A stretch of DNA of 64,000 bases, taken from assembly GCA_021776775.1 (NCBI GenBank), contig JAJFFE010000216.1:61936-125935 (forward strand), in the 5' to 3' direction. This stretch comes from Planctomycetota bacterium (GTDB taxonomy: Bacteria; Planctomycetota; UBA8108; UBA1146; JAJFFE01). How positions within the stretch are numbered: position 1 is the stretch's first letter; every line of letters starts with the position of its first letter. The translations under genes and the position numbers were made by a program. Under the pieces are notes generated by a model, which was not told where the DNA came from, ran no database searches, and saw only the letters and a list, made by a program, of their open reading frames with translations. Below, piece after piece: positions 37,730-47,993 of this stretch.

Positions 37730-38086
37730 ATGGCACAGGTTCAGAATTACTCGGCAGCTCAGTTCCTCGAAACCGTCGATCGCCACACCGGCCTCGAATT
37801 CGTCCACTTCTCGTCACCCCTCTTCAGCGGTTGCAAGTACATCAGCAAACAGTTCCGCACGCTAGCGCGGCAGTTCGACGCTCAGCTCTCGTTCAGCGAA
37901 GTCGCGATCGAACTCCAACAGACCGATCTCATTCGCACCTTCGAAGTCGAACAACTCCCGACCCTGATTCTTCTCCAGGAAGGCGTCGAAGTCGAACGCA
38001 TTGAGTCGGTGCTACCGCCGGACGAGTTGACAGAGTTTCTGGAACTTTGCGCCTCGTTCTACGTCGAAGAAAAGTCCGAAAACTAG
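37730..38086 (+). CDS. thioredoxin-fold protein without a CxxC
   Basis: A 118-residue protein with a thioredoxin-like layout: helix AQFLETVDRH, strand LEFVHFSS, then LFSGCKYISKQFRTLARQF where thioredoxin has WCGPCK, then the cis-proline region VEQLPTLILLQEGVEVERIES. Only one cysteine remains at the active-site position, so it cannot form the usual dithiol; a binding or monothiol role is more likely. The ATG at 37730 has AGAGGAGG close upstream; starting earlier would add an unrelated arginine-rich leader. A strong hairpin follows at 38153. Confidence 0.8.
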   Translation: MAQVQNYSAAQFLETVDRHTGLEFVHFSSPLFSGCKYISKQFRTLARQFDAQLSFSEVAIELQQTDLIRTFEVEQLPTLILLQEGVEVERIESVLPPDELTEFLELCASFYVEEKSEN

Positions 38087-38152
38087 TGAAACCAGCACCG
38101 GCCCCATAGCGTCAAAGCGACGTCCAAAAGAAACACCCCCCTCTCCGAGCTC

Positions 38153-38184
38153 GAAGCGCTCCCGGACCCCACCGGGAGCGCTTC
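38153..38184 (+). terminator. strong hairpin after the thioredoxin-fold gene
   Basis: A perfect 13-base-pair stem, GAAGCGCTCCCGG (38153-38165) with CCGGGAGCGCTTC (38172-38184), and a six-base loop. Only CTTTC follows, so the T-run is poor; it may terminate or protect the 3' end of the transcript. Confidence 0.6.
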
Positions 38185-38334
38185 CTTTCATCTGGGGCTG
38201 GTTGCTTCCGACCCATAGCGAGTCTCGATCTCCCCCCGATCAACGAGGAGCGTGGTTCCGGAGTCGCTCACCGCCTACAATAGGCAGCGCTTCGGACGCG
38301 GCTCAAACGGTGGACGTCGGGAAGGACTAGTGGT

Positions 38335-39297
38335 TTGAAGTGGATCGCGCTGGGAACCCTGTTGGTCGGTGGAATCGTGGGCTACGTCTTTGGTTCCACG
38401 GTGACGAAGACTCCAGAGCGAAAGAGTGTATCCGCGGACCGAGAACCCACTCCCGCGACCGACCCGAGAGTCTCGGCACTCCAGGCAGAACTCGAAGAAG
38501 CGAAGCGTCTCCTAGGGCTGGCCAAGTCTCGCGAAAACGCGCTCACCGAGAGCAACAAGATCCTCGAGACGAAGCTGACAGACGCGGACGCAGAATCGAC
38601 CGGTCCCACCACTGGGGCTGAGATCATTCTCGCCTCACGCGCGTCGGCCGCTGCCGAGGAATTGCTCGAGAAGGGTGATATCGAAGGGCTCTGGCTGCTC
38701 GCCGCCGATCTCCTGAATCAAGGGCCGGAAGGATACGAAAAGTTCGAGGAGCTTTTCGATTGGTTCGCTCTTCAGGTCAAGGACGACCGGTCGCTACAAG
38801 ACATGATCAACAACGAGGAACTGGTACTCGGTCGCTTCTTTCGAGCGTTCGCGGACAACGATGAAGCCGTCCTGCGCTACGGCCTCCACCTGATCGATAG
38901 CGACCGGGAACAGTTGTCACCTCCGCTACAGGAGTTTCAGCGCGTACTGTCGGACGGCATGGGCGCAGCACTCATGGGCTTCTACAGAGGCGGAGACTCC
39001 GAAATCTACAGCGGCTACCTGTCGCACTTCCAGGCGGTCGCCGATTCTGGCAAAGCAATCGACGATGAACTGATCTCCGCCATTGGAAACATCCCCACCG
39101 AAGAGGCGACCGATACCTTGATCGCGATGCTCGAGGGAACCAAGCTTCGCGAGAGCCGAGTCAATGACGTCATCAGTGCACTCGCCTGGCAAGGAAACCC
39201 CCGAGCGTTGGGGGCGCTACAACGGTATCTGGATCAGACGACCAACGAACGACGTCGCGCGCTACTCGACCGAGCGATCCGTCTCTTGTCGCGATGA
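38335..39297 (+). CDS. membrane-anchored helical-repeat protein
   Basis: A 320-residue protein with an N-terminal transmembrane helix (about 3-22, WIALGTLLVGGIVGYVFGS), a coiled coil (about 45-85, LQAELEEAKRLLGLAKSRENAL) and a helical domain. The C-terminal 80 residues (AIGNIPTEEATDTLIAMLEGTKL, ALAWQGNPRALGALQRYLD) resemble HEAT or PBS-lyase-like repeats. Likely a scaffold in the envelope; no enzyme motif. It starts with TTG at 38335, supported by GAAGGA at 38321-38326. Confidence 0.68.
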   Translation: MKWIALGTLLVGGIVGYVFGSTVTKTPERKSVSADREPTPATDPRVSALQAELEEAKRLLGLAKSRENALTESNKILETKLTDADAESTGPTTGAEIILASRASAAAEELLEKGDIEGLWLLAADLLNQGPEGYEKFEELFDWFALQVKDDRSLQDMINNEELVLGRFFRAFADNDEAVLRYGLHLIDSDREQLSPPLQEFQRVLSDGMGAALMGFYRGGDSEIYSGYLSHFQAVADSGKAIDDELISAIGNIPTEEATDTLIAMLEGTKLRESRVNDVISALAWQGNPRALGALQRYLDQTTNERRRALLDRAIRLLSR

Positions 39298-39419
39298 CGG
39301 TCGCCCGCATCCGCAATGAGACTCAGCAGCGTGCTTGTTCACGTTCGTGACGACACCACCGACCCCGCGTGAGTCATTCAACAACTTTATCATTCAAGAG
39401 CCGCTCGGAACGTGTCGCC

Positions 39420-40469
39420 ATGTCAGCCTATCCCGACCTCCCAGATCAAGTTGGCCTGCCCGCTGTTACCGCAGAGCCATCCCGACGCTCATCCGGAGTG
39501 ATCGGTCGCACAATGGCGTTGGCGCTGGGTTCGTTCACACTCCTGAACTCGGCCGGAGAACTGGTCCGCGACGACTTCGACGCCAACCTTTGGTGGTTGC
39601 ACCCTCCGGGCCTCGGCTCGACCGCTAGCGCCCTGTTCTTCGCCGTCACAGGGTTGGCTCTTTGTGCAGTCGCAATCCGCCCGCCTCGGCGAAGAGCCAG
39701 CAGCCTAGTCGCGCAACTCTTTGCCGCCAGCATCGCCACGATCGCTCTGTGCAACGTCGTGACCTACTACCACCTGCTGAGCGACGCCACCGTACGGAGC
39801 ACCGTCCCGGTTCCGTTCTCACTAGTCATCGCTGGATCCATGCTGATCGTACTGCCAACGCTGCGCATCACGCCGCGGGCGCGATGGAGCTGGAAACACC
39901 GTCTCACCGCGACCGCCCTGTTTGTGGCACTCGGCTTCTTCTTCCCACTCGCCCAGATGTTTTGCTTCGGCAAGACGGACTACCGCCGGCCCGCGGACGC
40001 CGCCGTCGTGTTCGGCTGCCGGGTCTTTGCCGACGGTGAACCGTCGTTGGCCCTTCATGACCGCACGACGACCGCTATCGCCCTGTATCACGAAGGCCTC
40101 GTCGACAAACTCGTGGTCTCCGGCGGCCCGGGCGACGGAGCCATTCACGAAGCCGAAGCAATGCGAACACTCGCCATCGAACGGGGCGTAGATCCGGACG
40201 CCATCGTGATGGACCGTAACGGCCTCAACACGTGGGCGACTGTCAAGAATAGCTCCGCATGGCTCGAGGCCAACGGCTTCGACAGAGTCATCGCCGTCAG
40301 CCACTTCTATCATTTGCCGAGAATCAAGATGGCGTTTCGGCGGATGGGCCGCGAAGCGTACACCGTGCCGGCAGACGAAACACGGCTCATGAAACGGATG
40401 CCGTTCTTCATGCTGCGCGAAGTCGCTGCGTTCTGGGTGTACTACCTGCGGCCACTAGTCGACGGTTAG
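39420..40469 (+). CDS. YdcF/SanA-like DUF218 membrane protein
   Basis: About 349 residues from the ATG at 39420 (the frame is open to a GTG at 39369; neither has a clear ribosome binding site). Four hydrophobic segments span roughly residues 30-205, then comes a DUF218 domain: DAAVVFGCRVFADGEPSLALHDR, LVVSGGPGDGAIHEAEAM, DRNGLNTWATVKNSS and VIAVSHFYHLPRIKMAFRR. DUF218 proteins (YdcF, SanA, ElyC) act at the membrane in cell-envelope metabolism. Convergent with the BNR protein gene. Confidence 0.85.
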   Translation: MSAYPDLPDQVGLPAVTAEPSRRSSGVIGRTMALALGSFTLLNSAGELVRDDFDANLWWLHPPGLGSTASALFFAVTGLALCAVAIRPPRRRASSLVAQLFAASIATIALCNVVTYYHLLSDATVRSTVPVPFSLVIAGSMLIVLPTLRITPRARWSWKHRLTATALFVALGFFFPLAQMFCFGKTDYRRPADAAVVFGCRVFADGEPSLALHDRTTTAIALYHEGLVDKLVVSGGPGDGAIHEAEAMRTLAIERGVDPDAIVMDRNGLNTWATVKNSSAWLEANGFDRVIAVSHFYHLPRIKMAFRRMGREAYTVPADETRLMKRMPFFMLREVAAFWVYYLRPLVDG

Positions 40470-40508
40470 CGAAGGCCCGGCTGGCATCTCGCCCCCAAAA
40501 GCGCATCC

Positions 40509-43500
40509 CTAGAAAATCTCACGACGTTCCCCGGGTCCGGCGCTCGCTCGCGGCAACTCCACGGCCGGGATTCCCAGCTCGGCGGCCAGTCGATTGATTT
40601 CGGGGAGGGACTCCGAAAACACACGCTCGAGACTCACCAACTGTACGTCGATCTTCGCCGTCAACTCCTCGCGTACCGCGTACGCCTGACGGGTCGGACG
40701 AAAATCGCCGCTCGACGCGTTCGACATGACTCCGGCGAGCTTGTCACTGAGACGGATAGGGTAGTTGAGCGGGTCTTGACGGCTCCGGTTCTTGGTTTGA
40801 TACAGCGCTTCTTCGATCGCGGTCATCGCTTCGTCGGTGCTTCCGATGAGCGCCACTAACGGCTCGCTACCGGCCGCGTCCTTCGCCTTGGATTTCAGAT
40901 CATTGAGTGAGCGACGTACAGTGCGCAGCTCTTTGATCGAGCCATGCGTCTGCGTCAATTTGTCTCGGACTTGAACGAGGAAGTCGAATTGAGCGACGTA
41001 GTCATCCTCGGTAGCACTCGAACGAGGATCGGGCAGCAGCTCGAACTCTTGCACATCCGACCAATCGCCCACGTCCAGTCGAATACGGTACCGACCCGGT
41101 TTCGCTCGTGGACCACTCGTCCCGCCACTCCACAAGACCATGCCGGGGAACGCCTCGGCCCCCGGATAGCGTAAGTCCCACGACGCTCGTTGCAAACCGG
41201 CACGACTCTCGAGAACTCTATCGCGTCGCGACGGATCGGGAGTACGACCAGCCGCCTCTCCTTCGCTCGCACTCTTCTTCTTATCAGGCTTGCGAGTCAG
41301 CGTTCGAATCACCGTGTCGTTTGTATCCATCACGGTGATCTTCAACGTAACGTCGTCGGCGAGGTCCTCTTTCAGGTGGTAGAAGAACTGTGCGCCACCC
41401 GGAGGATTCGCCCCCATGTTACGAGGCTGACGCGAGCGGCCGCCGCCTATCCGGTAGCCACTCCGCGGCGGATACAGGTGCGCGAGCTTGCTCGTCAGTT
41501 CCGTGCTAGTCAACTCAGCGCGCCACTCGTGGAGGACCGTCAGGTCGTCGAGAATCCAATAGCCCCGTCCCTGCGTGGCGGCGATGAGATCCCCATTCTT
41601 CACGGCCAAGTCGGTGATCGGGACGATGGGTAGATCGAGCTGCAGCGGTTCCCACTTCGCGCCATCATCGAAACTCACGTAGACCCCACGCTCCGTCCCA
41701 GCGTAGAGAAGTCCGCGCCGGACAGGATCTGCTCGGACGACCCGCGTGAAGTGATCCGACGCGATTCCGGTGATGATCTTCCGCCACGTACGGCCGTAGT
41801 CCGTGGTGACGTGCAAGGACGGTCGGAAGTCGTCACTCTTGTAACTCGTCGCCGCGACGTAGAGGCCACCAGGTTCGAACGGGTGCGCCTCGATGCTGTT
41901 GATCTGCGCCCACGGTTCGAGCTCGGGAGGTGTCACGTTGTTCCAGTGTTCGCCGTCATCGCGCGAGACATGGAGCAACCCGTCATCGGAACCACACCAC
42001 AGCACTCCCTGTTCGTGCGGGGACTCTAGCGCCGCAAAGATGGTGCAGTAGTACTCGACGCTCGTATTGTCTTTCGTGATCGGTCCGCCGGATGGGCCAA
42101 GTCGCGCAGGATCGTTCCGCGTCAGATCAGGACTCAGCGCAGTCCAACTCTCTCCTCCGTCGCGTGTGCGGAAGAGTACATTCGCGGCGACGTACACCGA
42201 GTTCGGATCGTGCGGCGAGAAGAAGATCGGAAAGTTCCACTGAAATCGGTACTTCAAATCTTTTGCGCCCCACCCCATCGGGTTGTCGGGCCAGACGTTC
42301 ACGGATCGTCGTTCACCGGTTCGATGATTGAGACGAACGAGATACCCGCCGTACGAACCGCCGTAGACAATGTCCGGGTCGTCCGGCTTCGCTACGATAT
42401 GACCGCTCTCACCGCCCGCCGTCGATTCCCAATCCCGCAACGAAATTGCGCCCGACGACAACGAACGGGAGCGAATACGAACCGCTGAGTTGTCTTGCTG
42501 ACCGCCGAGCAATCGATACGGAAAGTCGTTGTCGATCGACACGCGGTACATCTGCGCCGTCGGCTGGTTGTCTTGTCGAGACCATGTCTTGCCAGCGTCG
42601 TACGTAACGTTAGCGCCGCCATCGTTCGACTCGATCATGCGACGAGGGTCTTTGGGATCGATCCACAAGTCGTGATTGTCAGAGTGCGGAGTCGAGAGTC
42701 GCGAGAACTTTCGCCCCCCGTCCTTGGAACGATGAAAACCGACGTTCAAGACGTAGACGGACTCCTCGTCGACCGGATCGGCGTAGATGCGAGAGTAGTA
42801 CCAAGCGCGTTGCCGCAAACTGCGTTCGTCATTCGTTCGGGCCCACGTCTTACCGGCGTCGCGGGAGCGAAACACGCCGCCCTCGGCGGCCTCGACGATG
42901 GCGTACACGTTGTCCGGATTCGAAGCCGAAACCGTGACCCCCATGATTCCCAGCGGTCCCGACGGGAACCCTTCGTTCTCGTGAAGCTTCAGCCACGTTG
43001 CGCCGCCGTCCACGCTCTTCCACAACGAAGAGCCGGGGCCGCCCGACTCGAGAGTCCAAGGTGTTCGGTGCACTTGCCAAAGCGATGCGTAGAGGATGCG
43101 AGCATTGGTCGGATCCATGGCGAGATCCACCGCGCCGCTGTCGGCATCGACGAACAAGATCCGACTCCAGGATTCGCCGCCGTTACGCGACTCGAAAACC
43201 CCTCGCTCTTCGTTCGAGCCGTACAAGTGTCCGAGCACGGCGGCGTAGACGTGATCGGGATCATTCGGATCGACTCGTAGTCGGCAGATATGGCGAGAAT
43301 CGTCGAGTCCCCGGTGTTGCCACGTGCGACCCGCGTCGGTCGACCGCCACACGCCGTCGCCGTGCGACACGTTGCCGCGGATCGTCTTCTCGCCGCCGCC
43401 GACGTAGATCACGTTCGGATCCGAGGGCGCGACGGCGACGGCCCCGATGGACCCGCCGAAGAAACCGTCGGAAATGTTACTCCAGCTGACACCACCGTCA

Positions 43501-43724
43501 GCCGTCTTCCATACCCCTCCACCAGCGGATCCCATGTAGTAGAGATTGCGCTGCCCCGCGACTCCAGCCACCGCCGCGCAGCGGCCGCCGCGGTACGGGC
43601 CGACTTCGCGCCAATCGAGCGCCGCGAACCGCGGATCGCGATCCTCGTCGGTCGACTGGGCGACGACGCCGGAGCAAAACATCAGAACCAAGAAGGCGAT
43701 CGACAGGGTCACTCGGGCGTTCAT
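40509..43724 (-). CDS. secreted BNR/VPS10-type beta-propeller protein
   Basis: A 1,071-residue exported protein. After a signal peptide (1-22, LVLMFCSGVVAQ) come many BNR/Asp-box turns of the form S.DGG.TW (VWKTADGGVSW, VWRSTDAGRTW, FESRNGGESW, VFRSRDAGKTW, LFRTRDGGESW, TTDYGRTW) over residues about 30-720. These build one or two propellers as in sortilin/VPS10 and xyloglucanase-like proteins. A C-terminal region (about 760-1,070) carries a beta domain and a helical segment found in the same family. It is often annotated as a glycosyl hydrolase, but no catalytic residues can be assigned, so binding is as likely as hydrolysis. Confidence 0.88.
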   Translation of the reverse strand: MNARVTLSIAFLVLMFCSGVVAQSTDEDRDPRFAALDWREVGPYRGGRCAAVAGVAGQRNLYYMGSAGGGVWKTADGGVSWSNISDGFFGGSIGAVAVAPSDPNVIYVGGGEKTIRGNVSHGDGVWRSTDAGRTWQHRGLDDSRHICRLRVDPNDPDHVYAAVLGHLYGSNEERGVFESRNGGESWSRILFVDADSGAVDLAMDPTNARILYASLWQVHRTPWTLESGGPGSSLWKSVDGGATWLKLHENEGFPSGPLGIMGVTVSASNPDNVYAIVEAAEGGVFRSRDAGKTWARTNDERSLRQRAWYYSRIYADPVDEESVYVLNVGFHRSKDGGRKFSRLSTPHSDNHDLWIDPKDPRRMIESNDGGANVTYDAGKTWSRQDNQPTAQMYRVSIDNDFPYRLLGGQQDNSAVRIRSRSLSSGAISLRDWESTAGGESGHIVAKPDDPDIVYGGSYGGYLVRLNHRTGERRSVNVWPDNPMGWGAKDLKYRFQWNFPIFFSPHDPNSVYVAANVLFRTRDGGESWTALSPDLTRNDPARLGPSGGPITKDNTSVEYYCTIFAALESPHEQGVLWCGSDDGLLHVSRDDGEHWNNVTPPELEPWAQINSIEAHPFEPGGLYVAATSYKSDDFRPSLHVTTDYGRTWRKIITGIASDHFTRVVRADPVRRGLLYAGTERGVYVSFDDGAKWEPLQLDLPIVPITDLAVKNGDLIAATQGRGYWILDDLTVLHEWRAELTSTELTSKLAHLYPPRSGYRIGGGRSRQPRNMGANPPGGAQFFYHLKEDLADDVTLKITVMDTNDTVIRTLTRKPDKKKSASEGEAAGRTPDPSRRDRVLESRAGLQRASWDLRYPGAEAFPGMVLWSGGTSGPRAKPGRYRIRLDVGDWSDVQEFELLPDPRSSATEDDYVAQFDFLVQVRDKLTQTHGSIKELRTVRRSLNDLKSKAKDAAGSEPLVALIGSTDEAMTAIEEALYQTKNRSRQDPLNYPIRLSDKLAGVMSNASSGDFRPTRQAYAVREELTAKIDVQLVSLERVFSESLPEINRLAAELGIPAVELPRASAGPGERREIF

Positions 43725-43876
43725 GCGGGTCCTTGTTCGAGTCGGAAATCGGTAACGCCCAACGAAGTACGTTTAGGGCAATGCTAGCGTAGACGGGTCG
43801 GTGCTCCGGAACCGTACCTTAGTGTCGAACTGCATGTTACGATACTTCGCTCGGCCCACCCCCGAAGGGAACCCCA

Positions 43877-46267
43877 ATGAGCTCTCGCGCCACGGTACTC
43901 GTCTGCCTCCTCGTTTTGACCTTCTCGGTCGCCGCACCCCCCGATGGAGCAATCGCCGCTCAAGTCACAGACGCTGAACCCACAGGCGCAACCTCAACTA
44001 GCCACAACTCGGGCGGGCAACCCGGTGCCATCGAGTATTCGGACGCGTTGAAGAAGCAGGTCGTCGACGCCATCCAGGCGAAGGGTTCCGACTACGAACC
44101 ACGAACGCGCCACAAGAGCAGTGACGGCAAGGCGCTCTACACGAACCGACTCATTCTCGAGAACAGTCCCTACCTACTCCAACACGCCCACAACCCGGTC
44201 GATTGGCATCCGTGGGGAGATGAAGCGTTCGAGATAGCCAAGAAGCTCGGGCGACCCGTGTTGATGAGTGTCGGATACACGACATGCCACTGGTGCCACG
44301 TCATGGAGGAAGAGTCGTTCGAAGACGCGGAGATCGCGCAGTTCATCAACGAGAACTACATCGCGATCAAAGTCGATCGGGAGCGTCGCCCCGACGTTGA
44401 CGCGATCTACATGGACGCTGTGCGCATGATGACTCGGCGTGGCGGCTGGCCCATGACTGTGCTCATGGACCCGGAGCGGAAACCGTTCTTCGGCGGGACC
44501 TACTTCCCCGCACGAGACGGGGATCGAGGAGCACCGGCCGGCTTTCTCACCATCATCACCGAGCTCAACAAGATCTATAAGGATGATCCGGAGCGAATCA
44601 CTCAGGCGACACGACAGATTACTGAGCAACTCTTGAAGCAAGCCGCTTCACTCAAGCCCGAGTCCGTGCCTTCGTCGGCTGCGATCGAAACGCATGTGAC
44701 CCAAATGAAATCGGTCTTCGATTCGAAGGACGGCGGATTCGGACGGGCGCCAAAGTTTCCACGCCCGGCCACACTCGACCTGCTGTTTCGCTACCACCGC
44801 CGCACCGGCGACGACAACGCACTCCACATGGCGACGCACACGCTCGACAAGATGGCCGACGGCGGCATCTACGACCAGGTCGGCTCCGGCTTCCACCGGT
44901 ACTCGGTCGACGCTATCTGGCTCGTGCCGCACTTCGAAAAAATGCTGTACGACAACGCGCAGCTTGTCTCTGTCTACCTCGACGCGTACCAGATAACCCA
45001 ACACGCCAAGGCGGCTCGAGTGGCGCGTGACGTCTTGGACTACGTCTTGAGGGAGATGACATCTCCAACCGGCGGCTTCTACTCTGCGACCGATGCCGAC
45101 AGCAAACGTCCCGACGGCCACACCGAAGAGGGGTGGTTCTTCACTTGGACGATTGTCGAGATCCTTGGGGTTCTCAGCGGTAAAGAATTCGCCGCCTTCA
45201 GCGCCCACCACCGGCTGTCGAACAGCGGGAACTTCGAGGGGCGCAACATTCTTCATGTCACCAAGACGCGTGACGCGAGTGCTCAACAGCTCGGTATCGA
45301 TCGCGCGGAGTTCGATCGCAACCTCGCGAGCGCCTACCACCTGCTCTATCAAAGCCGAGAGTCGCGACCCAAACCGATTCTCGACGACAAGGTACTAGTC
45401 GCCTGGAACGCGCTCATGATCAGCGCCGCCGCGAAGGGGTATCGAGTCCTCGACGACAAGCGCTACCTCGTCGCCGCACAGAACGCGGCCGCCTTCCTTC
45501 GCGACAACATGTGGGACGGCGCGGAGCTGCGCCGAACGTGGCGCAATGGACAGTCGAGCCATCGCGGGGTGCTAGCGGACTACGCGTTCTACGTGCAAGC
45601 GCTGCTCGACCTCTTCGAAGCGAGCCAAGACATCAGCTGGCTGACGCTCGCGATCGACATTCAGGCCAAACTCGACGCGCAGTTCTGGGACACGTCCGGC
45701 GGTGGCTACTTCATGGCGAGCGAATCCGAAAGCGGACTGCTGGTACGACAGAAGCCGATGTACGACGGTGCGATTCCCAGCGGCAACTCGATTGCGGCTC
45801 GTAACTTGGTCCGGCTCTATCACTACACGACCAAGGACAGCTACCGAACGCGAGCCGAAGAGTGCTTCGGCGCGTTCGCCGAACCGTTGAAGCAAGGCGC
45901 CGGCCTACCCGCCCTGGCGTGCTCTCTGGACGCGTACCTCGATCCATCCAAAGAGATTCTCATCGTCAAACCGACAGACGACGCCGATGCCGAACCCTTC
46001 TTGGCCGCGCTACGTGGACACTATCTCCCGAATCATTTGATCGTCGTCACGACCGAAGCCCGAGCGGCGGAGCTTGCGAAGCACATTCCGATCTTGGGGT
46101 CGAAGGTCGCGAAGGACGGCAAGGTCACCGCCTACGTCTGCCAAGACCGAGTGTGTCAACTCCCGACGACCGACCCCGCCGTCTTCGCCAAACAGATCGT
46201 CGAAGTGGTGGATTACCCGCCGGGAGCGGTCGAAGGCGACGCGAAGCCGGCTGATAACGGCGGCTAA
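43877..46267 (+). CDS. DUF255/YyaL-type thioredoxin-domain protein
   Basis: A 796-residue exported member of the spermatogenesis-associated-20/YyaL family. A signal peptide (1-28) is followed by a thioredoxin-like domain with C137-H-W-C140 in [18 protein letters not shown], and then an (alpha/alpha)6-barrel resembling N-acylglucosamine epimerases ([35 protein letters not shown]). The opening [21 protein letters not shown] is diagnostic. Most homologues are cytoplasmic, so the signal peptide is noteworthy. The start has GAAGGGAA upstream. Function in the family is not established; a redox role is plausible from the CxxC. Confidence 0.9.
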   Translation: MSSRATVLVCLLVLTFSVAAPPDGAIAAQVTDAEPTGATSTSHNSGGQPGAIEYSDALKKQVVDAIQAKGSDYEPRTRHKSSDGKALYTNRLILENSPYLLQHAHNPVDWHPWGDEAFEIAKKLGRPVLMSVGYTTCHWCHVMEEESFEDAEIAQFINENYIAIKVDRERRPDVDAIYMDAVRMMTRRGGWPMTVLMDPERKPFFGGTYFPARDGDRGAPAGFLTIITELNKIYKDDPERITQATRQITEQLLKQAASLKPESVPSSAAIETHVTQMKSVFDSKDGGFGRAPKFPRPATLDLLFRYHRRTGDDNALHMATHTLDKMADGGIYDQVGSGFHRYSVDAIWLVPHFEKMLYDNAQLVSVYLDAYQITQHAKAARVARDVLDYVLREMTSPTGGFYSATDADSKRPDGHTEEGWFFTWTIVEILGVLSGKEFAAFSAHHRLSNSGNFEGRNILHVTKTRDASAQQLGIDRAEFDRNLASAYHLLYQSRESRPKPILDDKVLVAWNALMISAAAKGYRVLDDKRYLVAAQNAAAFLRDNMWDGAELRRTWRNGQSSHRGVLADYAFYVQALLDLFEASQDISWLTLAIDIQAKLDAQFWDTSGGGYFMASESESGLLVRQKPMYDGAIPSGNSIAARNLVRLYHYTTKDSYRTRAEECFGAFAEPLKQGAGLPALACSLDAYLDPSKEILIVKPTDDADAEPFLAALRGHYLPNHLIVVTTEARAAELAKHIPILGSKVAKDGKVTAYVCQDRVCQLPTTDPAVFAKQIVEVVDYPPGAVEGDAKPADNGG

Positions 46268-46319
46268 CCGAGGGCGCTGCACACGGAGCAGAACAGCGGA
46301 GCAGAATCGCTCGCCGTCA

Positions 46320-47849
46320 TCAGAGCGGCGAACGATTCGGCTCTGAGTCTTGCGGCGACCCTAGAGCGCTGCCCCCGATCGCAAACGACACCACCGTGCC
46401 GATGATGATCCACCACGGCCAAGCGATCACCACGCGCCCGTCCAAGTAGGCCGGCTGCAACATGAGACCGATCCCCACCGCAGCCGAGACCAACATACCC
46501 GTCAAGACCGACGCGGCTGACCCACGCGGAGTCAGCAGCCCGACCAGAAACGCACCGAGAAGCCCGCCGTACAGAACCGTCATCGACCCCAGAGCGATGC
46601 CGATCAACGTCATCTCCGTGCCGTCGAGAACCGCGCGATAACGAACGCAGCCGATGGCCGCGGCGTTCAACGTAACGGCGAACACTATCGTCGTGATTCG
46701 AATGGTGCCGAGCGACGCGTGTTCATCACCCCTCACATTGACGACCCACGTTGTGGCAAGGGAGTTCAAGGCGGAGTCCATACTCGACATCGCCGCCGCG
46801 AACAGCCCCGCGAAGATGAGTCCCCGCAGACCAGCTGGCATCTCGTGGAGGACGAACAGAGGGAAGATCCGATCCTTGTCCGCGATCGAGTACGCCCCGG
46901 TGAACCCGCCTCCGGTTTGGTAGTAGAACCACAACCCGGTCCCGATCATGAGGAACACGGCGGCAACCGGGATCGCGGCCACTCCCGACGCAACGAGAGC
47001 CGCCCCCCCTTTGTCGCTGTTGCGCGTCGTCAACAAGCGCTGCACCATGTCTTGATCAGTGCCGTGGGTGGCTAACGTCAAGAAGAACCCGCCGAGCAGT
47101 GCAACCCAAAGCGGATGCGTCTGACCGAAGATCGAAGCGATCATGTCGAGCGCAGAGGTTCCCTGGAGCGGAGTCGTCGCGACGTGAAAAATCGTCGTCT
47201 TCTCTTCGAACGACGCCGCCTCGAAGATCTCGCTCCAGCCGCCTTCGGCTGCGGAGCCGAGCACCACAACCGCGGCGCACGCGGCGATCACGAAGACTGC
47301 CCCTTGAATCACATCCGTCCATATCACCGCACGAATGCCGCCGACCAAGGTGTACGCAGCCGCTAACCCACCAGCAACGACGATCGACTCTTCCATAGAC
47401 CGTCCGGTAACCGTGGCGAACGCCAGCGCTGCGATGAACAGTCGAGTGCCCGACGCCACGACCCTCCCGATGAGGAACATCCACGACGCGCCGAGTTCCA
47501 CTCCGCGTCCGAATCGGCGGCGCAAGAACTGATAGACGGTCACCACGCCAAGTTCGTAGAACACTCGCAGGAAGAAGTAGACCAAGAATATTCGAGCGCA
47601 GAGGGATCCGAGGCCAAACTGCAGGTAGGACCAACCGTGGGCGCCGCTGTACCCGAGCGCCGGGACGGCGATGAACGTGGCGGCCGAAATTTCGGTGGCG
47701 ACCATCGACCCGAACGCCGCCCACGCGGGGATTCTTCGGGAACCGAGAAACATGTCGTCTTGGGTTTGGTGTCCGCGGCCGGTGAACCAACCCACCGCGA
47801 GGACAACAACTCCATAAAGAGCGATGACAACCCAGTCGATCGTGTGCAC
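46320..47849 (-). CDS. sodium/solute symporter (SSS family)
   Basis: A 509-residue multi-pass transporter of the sodium:solute symporter family, with about 13 hydrophobic helices. Recognisable parts are IDWVVIALYGVVVLAVG (TM1), RIPAWAAFGSMVATEISAATFIAVPALGYSG, the sodium-site neighbourhood ATHGTDQDMVQRLLTTRNS, and FAGLFAAAMSSMDSALNSLAT near the C-terminus. It probably brings in a sugar or organic solute with sodium. The start is GTG at 47849 (VHTIDW), with GGGA upstream; the frame extends another 161 codons, but that part is arginine-rich, overlaps the divergent gene and is not membrane-like. Confidence 0.9.
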   Translation of the reverse strand: MHTIDWVVIALYGVVVLAVGWFTGRGHQTQDDMFLGSRRIPAWAAFGSMVATEISAATFIAVPALGYSGAHGWSYLQFGLGSLCARIFLVYFFLRVFYELGVVTVYQFLRRRFGRGVELGASWMFLIGRVVASGTRLFIAALAFATVTGRSMEESIVVAGGLAAAYTLVGGIRAVIWTDVIQGAVFVIAACAAVVVLGSAAEGGWSEIFEAASFEEKTTIFHVATTPLQGTSALDMIASIFGQTHPLWVALLGGFFLTLATHGTDQDMVQRLLTTRNSDKGGAALVASGVAAIPVAAVFLMIGTGLWFYYQTGGGFTGAYSIADKDRIFPLFVLHEMPAGLRGLIFAGLFAAAMSSMDSALNSLATTWVVNVRGDEHASLGTIRITTIVFAVTLNAAAIGCVRYRAVLDGTEMTLIGIALGSMTVLYGGLLGAFLVGLLTPRGSAASVLTGMLVSAAVGIGLMLQPAYLDGRVVIAWPWWIIIGTVVSFAIGGSALGSPQDSEPNRSPL

Positions 47850-47993
47850 GCAATAAGTCCCGTTCGCTGGAGGCGCCCGCACCCTAACAGCAACTCCGCC
47901 CAAGCTCCATCCGCGACTTGACACCTGAACGACGCCTTCTGAGAATGCGTCGTTCTCGATGCCACGGGTCTGAATCTCAACCGGAGGAGCACA

